DNA of 26,394 bases from a virus. A model generated the notes under the pieces. It ran no database searches. It was not told where the DNA came from and worked only from the letters and a program-made list of their open reading frames with translations. The stretch spans positions 1 through 26,394 of IMG/VR virus record IMGVR_UViG_3300023235_000112, one strand, 5' to 3'. Shown piece after piece: positions 14,503 to 22,128 of the stretch; the first letter of the stretch is position 1; every line of letters begins with the position of its first letter. The position numbers and the translations under genes are program-made.

Positions 14503-15087
14503 TTACTTCTGGATTAAAGCATAAACACTTACACCATCATTTGATAAACCTGGACGCATTTCCCATTGACCACCACCATTATAGAACGATGTAAAGAATT
14601 TAGCACCGAACGACGAAAGAAAAATTTCCCAGGTGTCTTTATTGTATTCGGCCACGTGGAATGGATTATTTTCTCCTTTCCAAATATCGAACTGGTCAAG
14701 ATACGTTTGACCAGTAAGATTCACTGTTCCGATAACGACGTTTCGTCGTGAAAGATTCAAAAAAGATTCCATAATCCCATGATGATGAATATAGGGGACA
14801 TGTTCGATAGTTTCGAAACTGAAGATAGTATCATATAGCCTGTCTTCAGGAATTTTCAGAATGTCCATCTTTTCTACATTCGGTCCTTTGGTTTCGAAAT
14901 CACCTGATCGAACATCATGCCAATTTTGTTGAAGAATAGACAACTGAGGATTATTCCCACACGCTAAATCCAAGACCGATCGAGTTGGCCCACCTAGCAT
15001 CCAACTGAAATATTTGTAAGGAAATAATAACCAATCATCAATCTGATAAGGTGCTCCACCTTCATTTCGTTCTGTTGCTTCTTGCAT
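14503..15087 (-). CDS. Class I SAM-dependent methyltransferase
   Basis: 194 residues. Motif I is VLDLACGNN (38-46), followed by a DF acidic loop near 62 and TIFSFETIEHVPY, the post-II/IV region typical of small-molecule or lipid/protein methyltransferases. A DNA methyltransferase catalytic motif (PCQ, DPPY, NPPY) is absent, so modification of DNA is less likely. ATG follows the upstream TAA directly, with AGGA seven bases away. It is paired with the P-loop gene upstream. The substrate is unknown; cell-surface sugar or nucleoside modification are possibilities. Confidence 0.8.
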   Translation of the reverse strand: MQEATERNEGGAPYQIDDWLLFPYKYFSWMLGGPTRSVLDLACGNNPQLSILQQNWHDVRSGDFETKGPNVEKMDILKIPEDRLYDTIFSFETIEHVPYIHHHGIMESFLNLSRRNVVIGTVNLTGQTYLDQFDIWKGENNPFHVAEYNKDTWEIFLSSFGAKFFTSFYNGGGQWEMRPGLSNDGVSVYALIQK

Positions 15088-15663
15088 TTAAATTCCTAAC
15101 GCTTGACGAATCAAGTCTACTGATATTGTGTCACCTTTATATCTAGGTCCTGATATTTTTGTGAATTCGACATTTTCTTCTTCCAGCATTGTTATGATAC
15201 CTTGATCGATATGTTTTGCTTCTTCTTCGGTTTGATTTCTACCAACCGGATCATAAGGCACCGTTCGCTCTAGGAGAAAATTGATATTCTCGTAATGATT
15301 CCACACTTCAAAAATAAATTTTTTATAGAATTGAGGAAAATAATCTGGTGGAACGTAGTGGATTCCTAGTAATAAAGGACTGTCAGAAACTATCCAGTCA
15401 ATTTGTTCTTTTAATCTCCAAAGACGACGATTCTGATTCGCGACGATATAAAGCTGATCTTCTAATTTAGCAATATTCTTATCCCAAGTCACGCTTTTGG
15501 CATATTCTTCGGGGGCTTCTGCCCTAAATCCTCTCATCTTTAAATAATATGTGACACCAAGAGCAGTGGTTGATTTCCCTAAACCCGGCCCACCAAAAAT
15601 ATTTATCACTTTGGCTGATTGTTTCTGTCCAGCTACACTCTTTTCCCATTGATTATTTTCCAT
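15088..15663 (-). CDS. P-loop NTPase, AAA_28 / nucleoside-kinase-like
   Basis: 191 residues. Walker A GGPGLGKST (24-32), a Walker-B-like WIVSDSPLLLG near 90-100, then a possible lid region RNQTEEEAKHID. The layout is that of the NadR/AAA_28 type of kinase-like ATPases commonly found in phage genomes. Candidates for the substrate include nicotinamide riboside or a nucleoside, but there is no motif that decides. ATG preceded by AAGGAAATC. It sits between a methyltransferase and the amber-interrupted gene on one transcript. Confidence 0.75.
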   Translation of the reverse strand: MENNQWEKSVAGQKQSAKVINIFGGPGLGKSTTALGVTYYLKMRGFRAEAPEEYAKSVTWDKNIAKLEDQLYIVANQNRRLWRLKEQIDWIVSDSPLLLGIHYVPPDYFPQFYKKFIFEVWNHYENINFLLERTVPYDPVGRNQTEEEAKHIDQGIITMLEEENVEFTKISGPRYKGDTISVDLIRQALGI

Positions 15664-15672
15664 GATTTCCTT

Positions 15673-15972
15673 TTAAAGTTTTCCAAAATCTGTCATATTT
15701 TTTTGTTCTTGTGAATAGTAAACTTCATATGATTCATTGAATATTGCTTCTTTACATGAATGTTTTTCACCGTCGAAAGTGATAATATAATCACCTGGTG
15801 TCACCCACTACTCTCCATACTCACTTCCTACCACGTCTATTCGCCCTATTATTCCTAGAGTAGTGTGTTTAATCTCAGTCACATTATCTACCTCTTCACC
15901 TGGCCACCATTGCTCAGCAAAGAGAGGAATCGACTTCTTGACAAACATTCCTTTCTTGGGTAATTTATTCAT
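15673..15972 (-). pseudogene. Small conserved phage gene interrupted by an in-frame amber codon
   Basis: ATG 15972, in-frame TAG at 15810-15808 (codon 55), and the same frame continues to TAA 15675-15673. Reading through gives a 99-residue protein. The first part (MFVKKSIPLFAEQWWPGEEV, then HTTLGIIGRIDVV) and the second part (WVTPGDYIITFDGEKHSCKE, then AIFNESYEVYY) together make one unit: the second has the PGDYII...GE...C...F...YE pattern of a known small phage protein family. The frame is unbroken, so the lesion is one base substitution, or the TAG is read as an amino acid. AGGAGAATA precedes the ATG; the start shares one base with the upstream stop (TAATG). See the finding. Confidence 0.75.
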
Positions 15973-16223
15973 TATTCTCCTACTATTTCAGTTGCTTTTC
16001 CAATGTCGTATAGAAACATGGTGACTGGACTATTCCATTGTTCCGCAAATACCAAAGCAGAATAGACAGTGGTTCCTAGAAGTTCTTCGTAGGTGATTTC
16101 CTCTGACCAGTCAAATTGAGCAGCGTCTTCAATGTCATTGTCGTGACAAGAAGGCTCAAAGATACAGTCGCATCGGGTATCGTAGCTGTTTGTACGCTTA
16201 TCGATAATATTTGCTATTGGCAT
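15972..16223 (-). CDS. Unknown small acidic protein
   Basis: 83 residues, ATG with AGGAAG upstream. An acidic product with a CDCIFEPSC cluster of three cysteines near residues 18-26, which could bind a metal, and a hydrophobic helix TVYSALVFAEQW. No family recognised. First gene of the 16223 to 14503 transcript, driven by the promoter below. Confidence 0.65.
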   Translation of the reverse strand: MPIANIIDKRTNSYDTRCDCIFEPSCHDNDIEDAAQFDWSEEITYEELLGTTVYSALVFAEQWNSPVTMFLYDIGKATEIVGE

Positions 16224-16247
16224 GAGGTTCTTCCTATCTATATGATA

Positions 16248-16276
16248 ATCATAACAGATTGGGGAGCATAAGTCAA
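16248..16276 (-). promoter_or_regulatory. Sigma70-type promoter of the 16223 operon
   Basis: Minus strand TTGACT (16271-16276), 17-base spacer, TATGAT (16248-16253), directly after the sheath terminator and 25 bases before the ATG. Confidence 0.7.
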
Positions 16277-16305
16277 AATAAAAGGGGAGGACCGAAGCCC
16301 TCCCC
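16275..16305 (-). terminator. Intrinsic terminator of the tail sheath gene
   Basis: GGGGAGG and CCTCCCC flank an 8-base loop containing CTTCGG, followed by TTTTATTTT on the minus strand. The T-tract touches the -35 of the next promoter. Confidence 0.9.
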
Positions 16306-16330
16306 GAGTTTTGTCTAATTCAATCTTTTA

Positions 16331-19300
16331 TTATAGTGTACCAGTATTCACAATTCGAATTGGAATAAAGATGAAGTTGATTGATTTTTGTGGTTCGATT
16401 GCACAATCAAGCCACAACTCGTTCCTATCAATTCTGGTTGGAGTATTATTTTGCAAAGAACAAACCGTAACGAAGTCATACATTGCTTCCTTGGAAACCA
16501 AGTCTGCTAGGTAACGATCAACGGCATCTTTGAAATCAATTCGTGTCGCATTATTATTAAGTTCAAAGAAGTATGGACGAGAAATCCTGTCAAGATCTGT
16601 TCTAATCTGAACTGTCAAACGTGCAACATTTTCACGATCAAGGGCAGATGCTGTGTTGTGCATCGTCTTGTCACCCCAGACAACCAATCCTGCACCAGGC
16701 AAGAACGTATGTGGGTTGATATTGTTATCGTAAATTACATCACGAAGTCCTTCAGACATCAAAGTTGATTGGTATTCACCTTCACTTGTAAGGAAACCTA
16801 CAGAAGCTGCGTTGCTAATAACGCCGCGACGCAGGCCAGCGGCTGATTTCCATGGATAGGAAACGCTATCGGAGAACGCAATTGTGCGCATCTTGACGGC
16901 CGACGGTGGAATCATAACCTCGGATCCATCTAAGTTTGTTCCAAGTGCCCAAGGATAACCCATTGTGCTATACGTGTAACGAGTTGTTCGACCAATTTCT
17001 CCATTACTTGCAGCATTGTTGACATTAGTTGCCCAATTATTGATAGCTGTTCCGTTCGGTGCTAGACGCATTGGAGTATCAGAAACGATAAATGCTGTTT
17101 CCTTTCTATCGATATTTAGAGTTTGAAGTTCGTCTAATAGTTCGACGTAACCTGGAGCAGCGATCAAATTATAACTGATGAACTCAGAACGGATATCTTC
17201 GTTAGCGGCAACGGCTGCAGCAAGTGCCTGCACAATAGAGGCACGCTGTGCTTTGTAACCACCATACATCGAACCGTCCAATTGGTTACCGGAGGAATTA
17301 ATCCAACGATCAACGCTTGGGTTTCCAGATTCTCCTGGATTAGTAAACGTTGTTGATTGACCAACGGTAAAGGTTGTTCCTGAAAGCTGGAAATCAGCGC
17401 CAGAGCCTAAACCAAAATAAGTTGGTTTATATTCCTTTACATTCTGTGTACTTAAACGAGTATTAAACAGTAAGAAACCTGCTGGATAAAGCTGCGGATC
17501 AGGTGCATCTGGATCGACGTAATCTGAAATCACTAGCTCATCACCATCAGTACTGAAGGCCGTATGAGTTGAAGAAGTGTAGCTTGGACCAGCGTTTTCA
17601 CGAGCATCATCAAAGATAATACCAAATGGAGTGGATTGATCTGTCTTATCAATTGCGGTCCAATCCGAAATGCTCGTATCATAACGATATAGAGCAGGAT
17701 AATTGTCTACATCTGAACTGTCTAACCAAATATCCCCGTTGATTAATGCTCCACCACCCGGTGTTGCTTGAGTCGTTGGTTTGGAAGCAGAAATCTGAAC
17801 ACCTTCTGGGTCGAAGTTTGCATTGTCGTTTACAAGACCAACCCATTTCGTTCCGTCAGATACTAACAGGTCGACCACTAAACTGTCATCAAACCATAGA
17901 GTGCCTTCAGGTGCAGCGGCTGATGGTGCAATAGATGCTGCCTGGTAAGTCAATGCTGCCCAGTTTGATTTTTGACCTTCAGTATGACCCGAGTCAACTA
18001 ATGGAGTGCTAGTTATTTCTGCTAGAACGAAAGCTGACCCATCAAGTGAACTGATTCGTAAAGCATTTCCACCGGTGATTGCGGTTTCTGTTGCTTCAAA
18101 TCTACTGCTGATTCCTGCTGTTGAGAAAGCTGCGTTAATATCAATTACTGTCTGAGAATAGCTGTTCGTTTCACCCGTTAGAGTAATGGTAATCGTCGCT
18201 GCTGTTCCGCTTGCGTTGTATTTGAAACTGAACTGATCAGAAGCTGTTACGGTATTTGCCGTATCGTTTACCGTTCCGTCAACATTAAAAGCTGCAATGG
18301 AAGCTAAACGACGGAACACCTGCTGTGCATCACCGTTTTCATCTGGATCATATTGAGTGTAAATATCACCGATACCTAAACCAGTACCGTAAGCAATTTC
18401 TGCTTCGATGTCACCCGCATACCAATTATTGACTTCAGTTGTAAATTGTGCAGTAGAAGAGTTGAACTGTTTGATAACCCAATCTACTCCATTGTTTGGA
18501 GTAGTGGTTTTAATCCAATACGCGTTAGAAGTGGATCCAGCTGGAACACTGCTATGCTTATTGTAATAAAGAGTGACACCTAACGTCGTCCCTTCAACGT
18601 GTCCAGCTAATGTCCATGCTCCCGTTCCATCTGCAAGGACGATGTCAGCGCCTGTTGAATCTGTTAGGACCAGAGTATCACCGCCAGTGATTGAAGCACT
18701 AACCCCGGTTGAACCAGTGATTGCATCGATCCGAGTCTCAACTTCAGAAAGCGTATCTGCGGTCATTGTAGAGGTTGTTGCTGTACCAGAAGAACCGGTG
18801 ACCGTTAGCGTCAAACCATTAAGTCCAGTTGTTGCTGGAGTAGAAACTGCTGTACCAGCAACAACAGTTGGATGAGCCGCTTTCCACGCCGTAGAACCAA
18901 CGATTTCCCAGGTTCCTGCGTTCTTTTCATATAGATAATTGTTTGTCGTTAAGGTAACCAGCGCTAGATTGCCATCTGCACCATATGCATCTAACGGAAT
19001 GTTTCCACCATCGACATCAGACGACGTTGGAAATTTAATAGATGAAGCTGCATCCCAGGCTAGTCCCGGTGTCGCCGAACCATTTGAACGGAAGATACCA
19101 AGAGTAGTTGAAGCCAAATCCCACCAATAAGTTCCATTTGTTGGATCAGCTGTTGGCTCAATTGCAGTTGCCTGAAGTTGGGTGGTGTTGATGTTTGCGC
19201 GAAGAGCATATGCACGTGATGCGATTCCAAGATAGGAATGCATTGCCCAAAGTCCCCATTCATTAAGTTCAGAACCCTGAACAATTGTACCAGAATCTTC

Positions 19301-19522
19301 TGTGAAGGACGGGACACCAAATTTGCTTACTGCGTCACTTTGTGAAGTTACTAATTGAAGGACTTCCGCAGTTGCTGCTGTCGTAGCAGAGGCAACTGAA
19401 ATTGCATCTTCAAGTAATTTATCTTGTGCAGTGACGAAAACAAAAAGAGGAACTGTTCCCTGTCCAGCATCAACGAATTGTGATTCATCCGTTACGGTAA
19501 TTGTCGTCTTTACAGATGCCAT
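16331..19522 (-). CDS. gp18: Tail sheath protein, gp18-like, enlarged
   Basis: 1063 residues, about 1.6 times T4 gp18 (659). The N-terminus (1-120) and the C-terminal part (about 700-1063; MRTIAFSDSVSYPWKSAAGL, FLPGAGLVVWGDKTM, VARLTVQIRTDLDRISRPYF, then NFIFIPIRIVNTGTL) are those of T4-type sheath proteins. Between them lie insertions: a GTYWWDLASTTLGIF unit near 130, two related beta domains of about 100 residues (near 220-317 and 417-517) that share ITGG-(D/N)-x-L...VLA...GHxEG, and two short WLD/WFDD display-like units near 535-620. These probably project from the sheath surface. The protein forms the contractile sheath. Own late-type element and own terminator. Confidence 0.95.
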   Translation of the reverse strand: MASVKTTITVTDESQFVDAGQGTVPLFVFVTAQDKLLEDAISVASATTAATAEVLQLVTSQSDAVSKFGVPSFTEDSGTIVQGSELNEWGLWAMHSYLGIASRAYALRANINTTQLQATAIEPTADPTNGTYWWDLASTTLGIFRSNGSATPGLAWDAASSIKFPTSSDVDGGNIPLDAYGADGNLALVTLTTNNYLYEKNAGTWEIVGSTAWKAAHPTVVAGTAVSTPATTGLNGLTLTVTGSSGTATTSTMTADTLSEVETRIDAITGSTGVSASITGGDTLVLTDSTGADIVLADGTGAWTLAGHVEGTTLGVTLYYNKHSSVPAGSTSNAYWIKTTTPNNGVDWVIKQFNSSTAQFTTEVNNWYAGDIEAEIAYGTGLGIGDIYTQYDPDENGDAQQVFRRLASIAAFNVDGTVNDTANTVTASDQFSFKYNASGTAATITITLTGETNSYSQTVIDINAAFSTAGISSRFEATETAITGGNALRISSLDGSAFVLAEITSTPLVDSGHTEGQKSNWAALTYQAASIAPSAAAPEGTLWFDDSLVVDLLVSDGTKWVGLVNDNANFDPEGVQISASKPTTQATPGGGALINGDIWLDSSDVDNYPALYRYDTSISDWTAIDKTDQSTPFGIIFDDARENAGPSYTSSTHTAFSTDGDELVISDYVDPDAPDPQLYPAGFLLFNTRLSTQNVKEYKPTYFGLGSGADFQLSGTTFTVGQSTTFTNPGESGNPSVDRWINSSGNQLDGSMYGGYKAQRASIVQALAAAVAANEDIRSEFISYNLIAAPGYVELLDELQTLNIDRKETAFIVSDTPMRLAPNGTAINNWATNVNNAASNGEIGRTTRYTYSTMGYPWALGTNLDGSEVMIPPSAVKMRTIAFSDSVSYPWKSAAGLRRGVISNAASVGFLTSEGEYQSTLMSEGLRDVIYDNNINPHTFLPGAGLVVWGDKTMHNTASALDRENVARLTVQIRTDLDRISRPYFFELNNNATRIDFKDAVDRYLADLVSKEAMYDFVTVCSLQNNTPTRIDRNELWLDCAIEPQKSINFIFIPIRIVNTGTL

Positions 19523-19574
19523 GTTCTTTTCTCCTATCGAATTAGACTAGAAATAGAGTTGATCCATTCTACTC

Positions 19575-19581
19575 TTATTTA
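19575..19581 (-). promoter_or_regulatory. Late-type promoter core TAAATAA of the sheath gene
   Basis: CACTAAATAAGAG on the minus strand, 53 bases before ATG 19522; ATAGGAG precedes the ATG. Confidence 0.5.
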
Positions 19582-19613
19582 GTGACAAAAGGAGAAAACT
19601 GAGGTAAATCCAA

Positions 19614-20309
19614 TTACCTTTTTGCTAATTGAGCCGCACAACCCTTCAATGAGGCTAAAGACAAATTATTAAAAATTATGAAGTCAGGCATATCGATTCC
19701 AATCCATTCTGATTCCGAAGGATGAATATTTTCTGCAAGCCATTCTCCGTGATGAATTAATTCTTGTTCATCTACTTCGACTTCTGCACCATCCTTCCAC
19801 ATATTATATTGGATTGTCTTTTCCCAATGTTCCGGAAGATCGCCTCTTTGAACCCGAACTATAATTCCACCTAATTTTTTAATCAATTGAATTTCGTTTG
19901 CAAAACGAACATCTGGTATCACAGCTCCAACAACACTTTCACCGTCTTCTGTTACTGCTTTAACTTCATGTTGAAAATCCAACATTTTTTTCTCAAGACT
20001 GGCGACCCAAATATCTTTGCCAAAAACATCTCGACCAGCTTCAGTTCCAAGCAATTGCAAAGCAAGACGAGGAGTAAAGTTTGGTTTTCCTAAACGTTCT
20101 GCCCAAAATTCATCTACCTGTTCTCGCCATTTTCGAGATTTTTCAGTGTCACCTTCAAGGAGACTACGAGACCAACCGAACATAACAGCAGCCGAATCCT
20201 TCAATGCGTCTGCGAAACTCATCTTCAAAAATCCATGGTCTTGAATAATACATTCTGCAAGCGTCCCTTTTCCTGAACTGATTAGCCCGGTAATTCCGAT
20301 GATCTTCAT
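19614..20309 (-). CDS. Deoxynucleoside monophosphate kinase (T4 gp1-like)
   Basis: 231 residues. P-loop GLISSGKGT (8-16), KMSFADALKD near 29-38, LQLLGTEAGRDVFGKDIWV and PDVRFANEI are the blocks of the T4 gene 1 / phage dNMP kinase family, which phosphorylates dNMPs (including modified ones in T4) to feed phage DNA synthesis. AGGAGG eight bases before the ATG. Together with ThyX it forms a nucleotide-supply set. It lies right upstream of the sheath but with a sigma70-like promoter, so expression is probably early. Confidence 0.9.
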   Translation of the reverse strand: MKIIGITGLISSGKGTLAECIIQDHGFLKMSFADALKDSAAVMFGWSRSLLEGDTEKSRKWREQVDEFWAERLGKPNFTPRLALQLLGTEAGRDVFGKDIWVASLEKKMLDFQHEVKAVTEDGESVVGAVIPDVRFANEIQLIKKLGGIIVRVQRGDLPEHWEKTIQYNMWKDGAEVEVDEQELIHHGEWLAENIHPSESEWIGIDMPDFIIFNNLSLASLKGCAAQLAKR

Positions 20310-20334
20310 CGTTCCTCCTATTAAAGTTTCAATT

Positions 20335-20363
20335 ATGATAAATCTTTAGAAGCCTGAATGCAA
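20335..20363 (-). promoter_or_regulatory. Probable promoter of the dNMP kinase gene
   Basis: Minus strand TTGCAT (20358-20363), 17-base spacer, TATCAT (20335-20340), 25 bases before ATG 20309. Matches are moderate. Confidence 0.4.
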
Positions 20364-20365
20364 TA

Positions 20366-20623
20366 TTAAAACAAACCGGCCTGACAATAAATCCCGATTT
20401 CTTCTTTCAATGGTTCTTGTAAGTCTTCAAGATATCCTTCCCAAGGAAGATCGAGACCACCGAAATTAGTGACACCTATGAAATGAGTAGAGTCGTCCAC
20501 TTCTAACACTCTACCAACCTGAGCCACCCCTCCTCTTTTCTGCTGTTCATTGAATTGTTTTCCAGGCATCATACCTGCTTCGATGTTTGGGACATAAATC
20601 GTATCACCCGGCGATGGAACCAT
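20366..20623 (-). CDS. Small SH3-like protein, unknown function
   Basis: 85 residues from ATG 20623, which follows GGAGG by four bases; the longer frame from 20662 would start inside the upstream gene and without a ribosome site. The order PGDTIYVP, GGVAQVGRVLEVD, IGVTNFGG, WEGYLEDLQEPL reads as a small five-stranded barrel similar to KOW/SH3-like proteins that many phages carry. No catalytic residues. Cotranscribed with the SLOG-type gene ten bases upstream. Confidence 0.65.
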   Translation of the reverse strand: MVPSPGDTIYVPNIEAGMMPGKQFNEQQKRGGVAQVGRVLEVDDSTHFIGVTNFGGLDLPWEGYLEDLQEPLKEEIGIYCQAGLF

Positions 20624-20633
20624 AACTTCCTCC

Positions 20634-21191
20634 TTAGTTGAATACCGAAACAATAGCTTCAAATCCTTTATCGCTTAAATCCCGGGAACCAATACCAGTC
20701 CACTTCCCTGTTGGCTTGGGAGGAAACTCAATATAAATCCATTTCCCATGTCCATCCGGTAAATAATTCCATTGATTCCAGTGATTTTGTTTTTGATCAA
20801 AAACAAAGATTTCAGAGACTTTAAGATTTAATGCCATCTCAATCGCCCAGGCGGTTCCACCGTCAACACCAGAGCGAGATTTGGAAAATGGGGAAAGACC
20901 AGATACTGCATAGACCTTGTTGGTGTCTCTGACTTGATACCAGTTTCGTCGTAACAGATTCATAATCCAAGGCTTTTTGTATGGAAGTTTTCGTTTGAGA
21001 AAAATAGCTGCTTTCTGCAGATAGACATCAGCTTCTTTGAGTTCGGTGTCGTTAAGAATGCGAATGTTTTCTCGTGTTCCTGGCTTATGACCAACGAAAG
21101 AATAATGAACGACCTGATGCCCTAATTCTAAGGCTGCTAGTCCCCACACGCTGTCTGCGCCTTTTGCACCACCCGAAAAACAAATATCCAT
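20634..21191 (-). CDS. SLOG/YspA-like Rossmann-fold nucleotide-binding protein
   Basis: 185 residues. FSGGAKGADS (5-14) at the first strand-loop, then a second glycine-rich block GGTAWAIEMAL (111-121), a strand VSEIFVFDQ and a closing TGIGSRDLS. The order SGGAxGAD...GGT...GxGSR is that of the SLOG superfamily (YspA/DprA-like), whose members bind nucleotides or related ligands. Phage SLOG proteins are unassigned; a role in sensing or processing a nucleotide signal, or nucleoside-related metabolism, is inference. ATG without a clear Shine-Dalgarno. Confidence 0.75.
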   Translation of the reverse strand: MDICFSGGAKGADSVWGLAALELGHQVVHYSFVGHKPGTRENIRILNDTELKEADVYLQKAAIFLKRKLPYKKPWIMNLLRRNWYQVRDTNKVYAVSGLSPFSKSRSGVDGGTAWAIEMALNLKVSEIFVFDQKQNHWNQWNYLPDGHGKWIYIEFPPKPTGKWTGIGSRDLSDKGFEAIVSVFN

Positions 21192-21196
21192 ATCTT

Positions 21197-21224
21197 AATA
21201 TAACACGTCTTCTCAATTAATCAA
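21197..21224 (-). promoter_or_regulatory. Probable sigma70-type promoter of the SLOG gene
   Basis: Minus strand TTGATT (21219-21224), 16-base spacer, TATATT (21197-21202), six bases before ATG 21191, implying a very short or absent leader, consistent with the missing Shine-Dalgarno. Confidence 0.45.
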
Positions 21225-21320
21225 TTAATCTTTTCGTTTTCTATGTCAATTCTAACAGAGCTCGTTGTATAGTTTAGTCGTACTCTTCTGCTGAGCTCGA
21301 CGAGAATAGCTCTAAGAGCC

Positions 21321-22070
21321 TTATCCGTGAATCCAGCCTAATGGTGCCGAACCATCGACAAAATTCTTGAGGTCTTCCAATAGGTTAGCCTTCTCTTCTG
21401 ATGACTGTGCAAGCAAATCGGTGCCATTTAAGGTCGTACCACCAGAAGGTCCAGCGATCTGACTGAATTTTGAACGGATCTGACCTTCAATTGCCTTGGC
21501 TTCAGCTAGTGCATAATCTTCAATCCATGGCCTACAGTATGGATCGGTTAACAGTTCTTCGTCTGTCACCTTCTTCCAACACCAAAGGAGAACCTCTTCA
21601 GCGTCTCTTGGCAGTTGCATGATGGTTAGTTTCCGATTGCGAGGTTCCCAACTGAAATTGATATACATGCCGAACATTTTGCCGGCAGTTTCAAGATAGT
21701 TATGATAAAGCTCAAAGGTTAACAATCCACCTGAACGTCCTGCCTGAAGAAGATAAACGTTCGTGTATGCTACAGAGAAAGGATCGATTTCCGCTCCCCT
21801 TGATGCATTCTGTGAATAACCTCTTCGGAAGATCTGTCTAATCTCGGTGATTTCGTCGGGGAGAGTGTAGGTCTGGGTGTTCGCGGTGAGTGTAAAGACG
21901 ACGTAACATTCTTCCGCCGCATTTTCCGCACGTTGACGATAAACCGAAAACGCTCTGGCGATGGCTGTGTCCATTTGCTTATCATTCATATGAACTTCGA
22001 TTTCGCCTCCACCGAGACGATTAAAAATCTGGTCCGCTACTTCGTGCCGCAATGATGATTCCTGTGCCAT
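21321..22070 (-). CDS. Neck / head-completion protein, gp13-like
   Basis: 249 residues from ATG 22070, which follows GGAG by six bases; the in-frame TTG at 22082 overlaps the ribosome site. The N-terminal part has LRHEVADQIFNRLGGGEIEV and then HMNDKQMDTAIARAFSVYRQ, the (V/I)E(V/I)..(D/N)..(L/M)..AI..A...Y pattern of T4-like gp13 neck proteins in marine phages, followed by TQTYTLPDEITEIRQIFRRG and a WEPRNRKLTIMQLP beta segment. It seals the head after packaging and takes part in tail joining. T4 gp13 is about 309 residues, so this is shorter. Late-type element 24 bases upstream. Confidence 0.65.
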   Translation of the reverse strand: MAQESSLRHEVADQIFNRLGGGEIEVHMNDKQMDTAIARAFSVYRQRAENAAEECYVVFTLTANTQTYTLPDEITEIRQIFRRGYSQNASRGAEIDPFSVAYTNVYLLQAGRSGGLLTFELYHNYLETAGKMFGMYINFSWEPRNRKLTIMQLPRDAEEVLLWCWKKVTDEELLTDPYCRPWIEDYALAEAKAIEGQIRSKFSQIAGPSGGTTLNGTDLLAQSSEEKANLLEDLKNFVDGSAPLGWIHG

Positions 22071-22093
22071 TCTGATCTCCAATTTTCCTATTG

Positions 22094-22100
22094 TTATTTA
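22094..22100 (-). promoter_or_regulatory. Late-type promoter core TAAATAA of the neck gene
   Basis: CAATAAATAACAA on the minus strand, 24 bases before ATG 22070. Confidence 0.5.
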
Positions 22101-22128
22101 TTGATCAGCCAAAGCAGATCAGAGAACT

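Noticed and set aside
18573-18875. 100-codon Val/Pro/Ser-rich + strand ORF within the sheath gene
   Set aside because: Mirror of Thr/Ala/Gly-rich sheath repeats; no ribosome site.
21235-21320. tRNA-like pattern (AGCTCAG...AGAGTA and GTTAGAATT) on the minus strand
   Set aside because: The D-arm and T-loop strings look right, but no 5-bp anticodon stem and no acceptor stem can be formed around them, so no tRNA is called.
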